Source of the DNA: Anseongella sp036570465
GTDB lineage: Bacteria; Bacteroidota; Bacteroidia; Sphingobacteriales; Sphingobacteriaceae
Reading direction: 5' to 3'
Assembly (NCBI GenBank): GCA_036570465.1
Contig: DATCYD010000297.1
Location: 1-9,322 of the forward strand
DNA: 9,322 bases
Both the position numbers and the translations under genes were made by a program. How positions within the stretch are numbered: the stretch's first letter is position 1; each line of letters begins with the position of its first letter. The notes under the pieces were generated by a model, which saw nothing but the letters and a program-made list of their open reading frames with translations, searched no databases and had not been told where the DNA came from. Below are positions 1 through 6,068 of this stretch, piece by piece.

Positions 1-2005
1 GTAAACTGTTCCGTTCTTCCGACGTGGCTAAAAAGCTTATGGAGAACGATTCGCCTTTGATTGCTCTGAAGGGCCAGGCCATTACCAGAACAGGGGCAGT
101 TTCCCCGGACCTTCCCCGGATTGCAGATTGTACAGGTGTGATCCGTACTGATTTTTTTCCGGACAATTTACCCGTAGTGTCCACCGATACTTGAAACGCT
201 CCATCCCGAACGTTCCACCCTCCAAGATTATCGTCAAAATTCCCGTTAACCTGGCGGCGATAAGCTTGCATTCTGGCGCCGTATTCCCGCGTATCCAGAG
301 GAAATGCGTTGATTTTTTTTGCCCATTGCAGCCACCTGGCATACATTTCCTTCACAAGTTGCGGATTTTCCTCGGCCAGGTTATTCATTTCCACCGGATC
401 CGCTTCCATATCATACAATTCAAGGTGCTTCGGATCGAATTCTTCATCCTGAAGCGTTTTGGCTACCAGTTTCCATTTGCCGTCACGCAAAGCAATGTTG
501 GCTTCGTGCTCCCAGAATACCGGCCCCCGGTGGTTGCTCTCTCCGGAGAAATGCGGCACCAGGCTCTTCCCAACCAGGGGATGAATCTTAATTCCACGAT
601 TCTTTGTGGGATATTCCGCGCCGGAAACATCCACACAGGTGGCCATCAGATCGGTAAGATGTCCGTATTCATTAACGAATGTATTGTCCAGGTCCTGGCG
701 AACACCTTCCGGCCAGTGGACGATCAGCGGAGAGGCAATGCCTCCTTCATGCGTGTAGTGCTTATATTCCCTGAATGGGGTGCTGCCCACATTGGCCCAG
801 TGGATCCGGTAACTTTCAAATGTCTCTTTGGTTCCATCTACCGCCTTGCTTTTTCCACTGCTGATAAATTCGGCGCAAGCTCCGTTATCACTCAGAAAAA
901 ATACCAGCGTGTTGTCCAGCTGTCCGTTTGCCTTCAGCTCACTGATAATCCGTCTGATTCCCTGGTCCATAATATCAATCTGCGCTGCATATATTGCCAT
1001 GCGCATGGCCATTTCTTCTTGCTTCTGAGACGAAATCGTTTCCCAGGCCGGTACCGCGGGATCTCTCTTGTTCATTTGGATATCCCCGGGAAACAATCCC
1101 ATTTCCTGCTGCCGGCGGAATCGCTGTTCACGGATGATGTCCCACCCCTTAAGATATCGTTCCTGATAGTGATCAATCTCTTCTTTCAATGCATGCAGCG
1201 GCCAGTGGGGAGCCGTATAAGCTACGTACATAAAGAATGGTTTTCCGGTGGCCCTGGCAAAATGTTCATCCAGGTACTTCACACTGGTATCGCTGATGGC
1301 GTCGGTCAGGTAAAAGCCAGGTGGCGCTTTATAAGCGGAATCATTGCTATAAACGGTGGGTGTAAAATAATTGGCGCCCCCCGGAATAATCCCGAAATAA
1401 CGATCGAATCCACGATGCGTGGGCCAGTTATCCGTGACCTTTCCCTCAATTTTTCGCTCATTCGTTAAATGCCATTTACCGGTCATGTAAGTGCTGTAAC
1501 CTGCTGTTTTAAGCACTTCAGCAATGGTTACAGCCTGTGTATTCAGGTTGCCGGCATATTCAGGGGTCCCCAAATCGGCAGCGGCCATCCAGCCCATTCC
1601 CGCCTGGTGCGGGTACAGCCCGGTCATCAGGGCCGCCCTTGACGGACAACAGCGGGCGGCATTATAAAATTGCTTGTAACGAAGCCCCTCCCTGGCCAGC
1701 CCGTCCAGACTGGGTGTCTCTATCTCACCGCCATAGCATCCGAGGTCCGAAAAGCCCAGATCATCCGCCATAATAATCAGAATATTGGGGCGCTGCGGGG
1801 GCAATGCTTGCCCGGGTGTTGCTTGGCAGGGTGATTCTTGCTGCGACATTTGCTGCGAGGTCACGGAGAATCCGGAAGGTTTGATTGACACCGCCGATGC
1901 GCTTTGTCCTGCAGCCCCTACCGGAACCGCATTAAACGTAAAAGAGATCCCAAAGGCCAGCATGAACATGCTTAAAATCTTCTTTTTTCTTTCAACAATC
2001 AGCAT
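1..2005 (-). CDS. Exported type I (formylglycine) sulfatase with C-terminal CBM-like extension, 3' end off the window
   Basis: Reading the minus strand from ATG at 2005-2003 gives an uninterrupted frame of 668 codons to the left edge; the stop lies outside. An in-frame TAA four codons upstream makes this the most upstream start. Residues 1 to about 35 look like a signal peptide (VERKKK then a hydrophobic core from FMLAFGISF, small residues after), so export to the periplasm or surface is inferred. The alkaline-phosphatase-fold core (about 70-580) shows the sulfatase signatures: metal ligands D81-D82 in ILIIMADDLG; CCPSR at 119-123, where C119 would become formylglycine; GKWH at 176-179; H267 in APHWP; SDNG with D373 and N374; and K415 before HYTHEGG. 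It should hydrolyse a sulfate ester, probably on a glycan, and needs a formylglycine-generating maturase not seen here. From N587 (NGNFDDNLGGW, later SGKKSVRIT) a second domain begins that resembles CBM_4_9/CenC-like jelly rolls. Substrate and sulfatase subfamily are unknown. Confidence 0.93.
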   Translation of the reverse strand, partial: MLIVERKKKILSMFMLAFGISFTFNAVPVGAAGQSASAVSIKPSGFSVTSQQMSQQESPCQATPGQALPPQRPNILIIMADDLGFSDLGCYGGEIETPSLDGLAREGLRYKQFYNAARCCPSRAALMTGLYPHQAGMGWMAAADLGTPEYAGNLNTQAVTIAEVLKTAGYSTYMTGKWHLTNERKIEGKVTDNWPTHRGFDRYFGIIPGGANYFTPTVYSNDSAYKAPPGFYLTDAISDTSVKYLDEHFARATGKPFFMYVAYTAPHWPLHALKEEIDHYQERYLKGWDIIREQRFRRQQEMGLFPGDIQMNKRDPAVPAWETISSQKQEEMAMRMAIYAAQIDIMDQGIRRIISELKANGQLDNTLVFFLSDNGACAEFISSGKSKAVDGTKETFESYRIHWANVGSTPFREYKHYTHEGGIASPLIVHWPEGVRQDLDNTFVNEYGHLTDLMATCVDVSGAEYPTKNRGIKIHPLVGKSLVPHFSGESNHRGPVFWEHEANIALRDGKWKLVAKTLQDEEFDPKHLELYDMEADPVEMNNLAEENPQLVKEMYARWLQWAKKINAFPLDTREYGARMQAYRRQVNGNFDDNLGGWNVRDGAFQVSVDTTGKLSGKKSVRITPVQSAIRGRSGETAPVLVMAWPFRAIKGESFSISFLATSEERNSL

Positions 2006-2039
2006 CTTGTAAAATTAATGATCTCCAACCAGAAATGAT

Positions 2040-2047
2040 TAATTTTG
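2040..2047 (+). promoter_or_regulatory. Bacteroidota -7-like promoter element
   Basis: TAATTTTG matches the TAnnTTTG consensus used by the Bacteroidota primary sigma factor and is followed by CA. The TTG expected 17-23 bp upstream is not evident; the nearest, at 2007-2009, is about 30 bp away. Transcription would begin near 2053-2055. It points towards the acyl-CoA dehydrogenase with a leader of about 280 nt, or towards the tiny ORF that starts only about 10 nt later. The call rests on one octamer, which can occur by chance in AT-rich DNA. Confidence 0.4.
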
Positions 2048-2063
2048 CACAAACACTTTCTCC

Positions 2064-2174
2064 ATGAAAAAATGGATACCCTTTTTCTTGTGCCCCGGCC
2101 TCCCCGACCATGGATTTCTTCCAGGAAGGCGATGCCTGGAAATTCCATTTCAAGCAAGGTCCAACGAAGGTTGA
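2064..2174 (+). other. Possible small ORF (36 aa) or gene remnant behind a promoter-like element
   Basis: ATG at 2064 lies 16 nt after the -7-like octamer and opens a 36-codon frame beginning MKKWIPFFLCPGLP, which looks like the charged and hydrophobic start of a signal peptide, and ends at TGA 2172-2174. In the next frame, ATG at 2110 opens a 29-codon reading ending at 2199 with a soluble, protein-like composition (MDFFQEGDAWKFHFKQG). The two frames overlap, so a single frameshift would join them into one short secreted peptide. I recognise no family. It could equally be untranslated leader or non-coding sequence. Confidence 0.2.
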
Positions 2175-2336
2175 CTTCAGTCGAAGCCCGGAAGAGTGAG
2201 ATGACTGATTTTTAATTTTCCTTATTTTTTATTTATCTTCCGGCCGAAGGCCAACATTTAGGAAGGCACTTTGTTGATAATCAAAAGGATAAAGAGAAAC
2301 ACATATCGCGCAGGCGGAAAAGTAGCATAAAAGCAA

Positions 2337-3851
2337 ATGATCAAATCGTGTAGTACGTTGGAGAAAACTGATTTTTCACAATTCATAAGGGAATTTGAGG
2401 AGACGCTGAAAAATCAGTTTCACCGTGAAGGAGATATCAATAAACTTAGCCTGAAACGAGGGCTGTCGCCGGCTATCTGGAAAGAAATCATGTCCAATGC
2501 CCCGTTATCGGTGGCCATCCCCGAAGAATACGGAGGCCGGGGAAGTATTGTAAAGGAATGCCTGGGGCTGATGGCCGCAGCTTCCTATGAATCGCTCCCC
2601 CTATCGCTCACTTTTGGGATCAACATTGCGCTTTTCCTTGAACCTGTGTCAAAATATGGGAACGAGGACATAAAAAGAGATATATTTAACCGTTTCCTGC
2701 ATGAGCAGAACATGGGCGGCCTCATGATTACCGAGCCTGCTTACGGAAGTGATGCGCTAAACATGAAAACCGCTCACCGTGAGCTGGAAGATAATTACCG
2801 CCTGGAAGGGATCAAGCATTGGCAAGGTCTTACCGGACTGGCTGATTACTGGATCATCGCCTCCAGAGGATCCTTGCCCACCGGTGAGTTGAAACGGGAT
2901 ATTGAATTCTTCGTCTGCGATGTCAGCAAAGAAGGGCAGACCATTGAAGTGGAGGAATACTTTGATTCCATTGGTTTGTATATGATCCCCTATGGAAGAA
3001 ACAAGCTGAATCTGACGATCCCTAAGAAGTTCAAACTAAATCCTGAATCCACCGGCATTAAGATGATGTTGGATATTCTTCATCGAAGCAGAATGCAATT
3101 CCCGGGCATGGGCATGGGTTTCATTCAACGGATGTTGGATGAAGCAATTGCTCATTGCAAAAACCGGGTGGTAGGTGCAGGGAACCTGCTGTCCCTGGAC
3201 CAGATTCAGTTCCAGATATCAAAGATACAATCGGCCTACACCATCTGTTCTGCCATGTGCTCCAGAAGCAGCGAAATCAGTTGCATTGAAAACAACCTTG
3301 CCTCCCAGGGACTGGAAGCCAACAGCATGAAGGCCCTGGTAGCCGATCTGATGCAGGAATCAGCACAGCTCCTGGCCCAGTTATCGGGCGCCAAAGGCTA
3401 CCGGATCAGCCATATTGGTGGTCGCGGAGTGATGGACAGCCGCCCTTTCCAGGTTTTCGAAGGTTCCAACGAAATGCTTTACAGCCAGATCGCCGAGACC
3501 ATCTTCCGCGAGATGAAGAAATTCAAACAACAGAACCTGTTGGAATACCTGAAGAACCACCCGCTTACTGCCAGGGTGAGTGATCATTTCAAAAAAGAAC
3601 TGAACTTTATCGTGGACGCGGTGATACCCCAACGAAAGTTGGTAGATCTTGGAAAGATCCTGGCCCGGGTCATTTCCGCCGGGTACGTTAAAACACTTTG
3701 CGACAGGGGATTTCGTCAGGATCTGGTGGATAATTGCCTTAGGACGGTAGAACAGGAAGTGGCCTCCCTGGTCAGCTCCTTTAAATTCCCCAATCCCACA
3801 CAGGTGATTTACGACTATGCCGAAGACAGTTCCTGGATGCGATATTCATAA
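2337..3851 (+). CDS. Acyl-CoA dehydrogenase family flavoprotein with C-terminal extension
   Basis: This 504-residue protein has the acyl-CoA dehydrogenase fold in the usual order: an N-terminal helical domain (about 10-125, with PEEYGGRG), a middle beta domain opening with TEPAYGSD at 132-139 (the family's TEPDAGSD flavin and substrate motif), and a helical C-terminal domain holding GAKGY and FEGSNEM. E375 in FEGSNE aligns with the catalytic base Glu of medium-chain dehydrogenases (YEGT). Family members remove two hydrogens from the alpha and beta carbons of an acyl-CoA using FAD, passing electrons to ETF. The substrate cannot be told here. Two oddities: the motif usually read as K-x-W-I-T is KHWQGLTG, and about 105 helical residues follow the catalytic segment, making it longer than the usual 380-390 residues. 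It stands alone, with no ETF or other beta-oxidation gene in view. ATG at 2337 is preceded by an A-rich stretch without a clear ribosome site. Its last 6 bp overlap the convergent receptor gene. Confidence 0.9.
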   Translation: MIKSCSTLEKTDFSQFIREFEETLKNQFHREGDINKLSLKRGLSPAIWKEIMSNAPLSVAIPEEYGGRGSIVKECLGLMAAASYESLPLSLTFGINIALFLEPVSKYGNEDIKRDIFNRFLHEQNMGGLMITEPAYGSDALNMKTAHRELEDNYRLEGIKHWQGLTGLADYWIIASRGSLPTGELKRDIEFFVCDVSKEGQTIEVEEYFDSIGLYMIPYGRNKLNLTIPKKFKLNPESTGIKMMLDILHRSRMQFPGMGMGFIQRMLDEAIAHCKNRVVGAGNLLSLDQIQFQISKIQSAYTICSAMCSRSSEISCIENNLASQGLEANSMKALVADLMQESAQLLAQLSGAKGYRISHIGGRGVMDSRPFQVFEGSNEMLYSQIAETIFREMKKFKQQNLLEYLKNHPLTARVSDHFKKELNFIVDAVIPQRKLVDLGKILARVISAGYVKTLCDRGFRQDLVDNCLRTVEQEVASLVSSFKFPNPTQVIYDYAEDSSWMRYS

Positions 3852-5987
3852 TACCAAACGCATTCCTCCAAAAAAATTCCGAAGGGGCGCCGCGTTATAA
3901 TAACGCCCCCCAAAAGCGTTAATATCATTTCCAAGACTGTATTTTTCATTCAACAGGTTATCTACCCCCGTAAACAGTTCCAGTAAGGGGCCGGCAACCG
4001 ATTGTGCGGTCTGCTTACCCAACCGGTACTGCCAGTTCAGTTTGAGTTGTAGCAGATGGTATTTGCCGGCATATACGCTTCCGGCATCATCCAGCGGAAT
4101 GCGACTGGTAAAATTATGTTGAGCCGTCAAACGAAACGAATGTGGAAACCGAAGCAAAAGGTTAGTAACCACTGTATGCCTGGGTACGCCGGTCAGATCA
4201 TTCCCTGAATAATCCGCGCCCCCCTGCCTGTACTCCCGAAAACGGAATCTGCTAAAGGTATAGCTATTGTCCAGACGAAGACCGCGAATAAATCCGTGAT
4301 CTGTGTATGCCATTAACTGTCCGCTGATCATGGTTTCCACACCCAACTGGTTGGTGCCTCCGGCATTGACAAAAGACTCATTGCCTCCTTCACCCACCCT
4401 CCGGACAATAGCCTGGTTCATCCGGTAGTAAAAAACGGACGCATCGGCCTGAAAACGTTGATCGCCGGATACAAGCCGAAAACCGGTTTCGTAATTCCAC
4501 CCGGTTTCAGGCTGCAGAGCTGTATTGATAATGATATTGGAAGGCCTTATTTCAGCGGTGGTGGGTGGAGAAAAACCCCGGCTAAGGGAGGCCCGCCAGG
4601 CAAACCGCGAGGTCACCAGGTACGAAAAACTGAGTCTCGGCATCCATTCTGGCGAGAATTTCCTTTCGCCGGAAGCACCGCCTTCCCCTTGAGTTTCCTC
4701 AAAAACATACCGATAATAATTAAGACTGACCGCAGCTTCAGCCTGAAGCCGTTCCCATAAACTGGCGGTAAACCGGGTGAAATAGAAATACTGGGTAGTA
4801 CGAATCGCATCCGCCGCCTGCAGATCACCCGGAGTAGCATTTCCGAGATTATCATAATTGATAATAGCATGAGCAGAACGTTGCCACTCCAGCCCCAGAT
4901 GCCATTTCCAACCGATAAAACCGGAAGTTGGACCACCTTCGAGTTCCAGATAGGTGCGCAAACCATAATTATCTTCATCCCTCACTTCATAATTAGTAAT
5001 AAAGGGGTTTTCAAAATCAGTATGAGAGCTGAACACCGAAGCGGTATGCCGAAGCCGGGGAGCCACCTGGAATTGATGAGAAACTCCCCCGTAAAAAGTC
5101 TTGTTACGAATTCCCGCCCGTTGCTCCACTGCGCCAGGACTGGAACCAGCTACCGGTCGTGCCTGCCGGGGATCCGCTTCATATTGCTCCCGGTTTAATC
5201 CCCCGGGAGTTTCATAATCCATGTCTGCATATAGGGCCAGCACTTTCAGCTGACTGGAGGGCCGGTAATTCCAACGATGCACAGCCTGAAGGTAATGGCG
5301 CCGCATACCCGAATGTTCCCGGTACCCGTCCGAGCGGAGAAAGGCTTGATTGAAATCCAGCTGTGAACGTTCCCACCGCCGGCGAACGCCAATATCTTCA
5401 TGGAATAACCCGTCCGATCCGCTGCTCACCCCCACTTTTAAAAAATCTTGCGCCCCCTCCGACCTGTCGCCCGATCCAACGGTATTGATCAGCAAGGCGC
5501 CGCCGGAGTTTGCTCCAAACAAGCTGCCATGCGGCCCCTTCAGCACCTCCATTCGCCCTACAGTTCGCGGATCAATCAAATTCAGATAGGTATTTCCACC
5601 TGCATCGGTCAACGGAAAACCATCCAGATAAACCTTTACGTTCCGAACTCCCCAGGGTGAACGAAGCAGACTTCCTCGTACAGACAAACGATAACTGCCC
5701 GGAGAACGCTCCTCCATTCGCACTCCCGGTACGGCATTGATGGCCGGAAGCAAAGAAGCGTCCCCCTGAAACTGCAAACGGTCCGGATATACAATCCCCA
5801 CGGAAGTAGGCACCTTCAGCCATGGCTGTTCTGAAATATAGCCTTCTACAGTAACTTCCCTTAAGTGGGTTACCGAATCAACGAAGTCATTTGCTTCAGA
5901 AGGATCCTGTACCTGCGCATTTACTATTCTGAAAATCCCGAATAGGCATAACACCGAAAGAATAATGCCCTTGATTGCCAGTTTCAT
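3846..5987 (-). CDS. TonB-dependent outer-membrane receptor (siderophore/cobalamin-type, not SusC-type)
   Basis: From ATG at 5987 the protein has 713 residues. It begins with a clean signal peptide (KLAIKGIILSVLCLFGIF core, likely cleavage at VNA|Q after residue 24), then a short stretch with a TonB-box-like EVTVEGY at 44-50. The plug domain covers about 55-185, with RGSLLRSPWG, VYLDGFPLTD and MEVLKGPHGSLFGANSGG, all typical plug motifs. The rest is a 22-strand-type beta-barrel with many alternating aromatic and charged strands, ending NFFGGMRLVL. It lacks the N-terminal carboxypeptidase-like domain of SusC proteins and has no SusD neighbour, so it resembles receptors for metal chelates or small cofactors; the ligand is unknown. 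An in-frame ATG at 6038 would add 17 residues ahead of the signal peptide, leaving only 30 bp to the divergent gene, so the shorter start is preferred. Its stop lies inside the end of the acyl-CoA dehydrogenase gene. Confidence 0.94.
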   Translation of the reverse strand: MKLAIKGIILSVLCLFGIFRIVNAQVQDPSEANDFVDSVTHLREVTVEGYISEQPWLKVPTSVGIVYPDRLQFQGDASLLPAINAVPGVRMEERSPGSYRLSVRGSLLRSPWGVRNVKVYLDGFPLTDAGGNTYLNLIDPRTVGRMEVLKGPHGSLFGANSGGALLINTVGSGDRSEGAQDFLKVGVSSGSDGLFHEDIGVRRRWERSQLDFNQAFLRSDGYREHSGMRRHYLQAVHRWNYRPSSQLKVLALYADMDYETPGGLNREQYEADPRQARPVAGSSPGAVEQRAGIRNKTFYGGVSHQFQVAPRLRHTASVFSSHTDFENPFITNYEVRDEDNYGLRTYLELEGGPTSGFIGWKWHLGLEWQRSAHAIINYDNLGNATPGDLQAADAIRTTQYFYFTRFTASLWERLQAEAAVSLNYYRYVFEETQGEGGASGERKFSPEWMPRLSFSYLVTSRFAWRASLSRGFSPPTTAEIRPSNIIINTALQPETGWNYETGFRLVSGDQRFQADASVFYYRMNQAIVRRVGEGGNESFVNAGGTNQLGVETMISGQLMAYTDHGFIRGLRLDNSYTFSRFRFREYRQGGADYSGNDLTGVPRHTVVTNLLLRFPHSFRLTAQHNFTSRIPLDDAGSVYAGKYHLLQLKLNWQYRLGKQTAQSVAGPLLELFTGVDNLLNEKYSLGNDINAFGGRYYNAAPLRNFFGGMRLVL

Positions 5988-6068
5988 GCCCCTAAGATAA
6001 CTTATACGGCAACGAAGGGAAACTATTGTTTTGAACAAGCAAGGAAATGCTGATATTTACCCCCCGAC

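Larger units (their letters stand above)
2006..2336. other. Divergent intergenic region between sulfatase and acyl-CoA dehydrogenase
   Basis: This 331-bp stretch separates two genes transcribed away from each other and must hold both of their control regions. It contains one good plus-strand -7-like octamer (2040-2047), a short possible ORF (2064-2174), an overlapping 29-codon frame (2110-2199) and an AT-rich run at about 2210-2245 with a near-match TAATTTTC at 2213-2220 but no suitably spaced TTG upstream. I see no convincing -7 element pointing towards the sulfatase, no strong hairpin terminator, no tRNA and no repeat. No Shine-Dalgarno sequence precedes either gene, which is usual for Bacteroidota. 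Confidence 0.7.

Noticed and set aside
82..342. Minus-strand 86-codon frame within the sulfatase region
   Set aside because: It is a different frame from the continuous sulfatase reading, which passes through this stretch without a stop and gives a jelly-roll-like sequence. It is a shadow, not evidence of a frameshift.
191..1468. 425-codon open frame on the plus strand
   Set aside because: It lies wholly antisense to the sulfatase, whose minus-strand frame carries all the catalytic motifs in order. The plus-strand translation shows no recognisable domain and is rich in residues expected from reversed codons.
5988..6038. Alternative upstream start of the TonB receptor at 6038
   Set aside because: It would place 17 residues, including FKTIVSLRCRISYLRG, ahead of a complete signal peptide and leave only 30 bp for two divergent promoters. 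The ATG at 5987 fits better.
6030..6061. Possible plus-strand promoter TTTG (6030-6033) plus TATTTACC (6054-6061) before the dehydrogenase
   Set aside because: The spacing of 20 bp is acceptable, but the -7 part matches TAnnTTTG poorly and transcription would start almost at the ATG.
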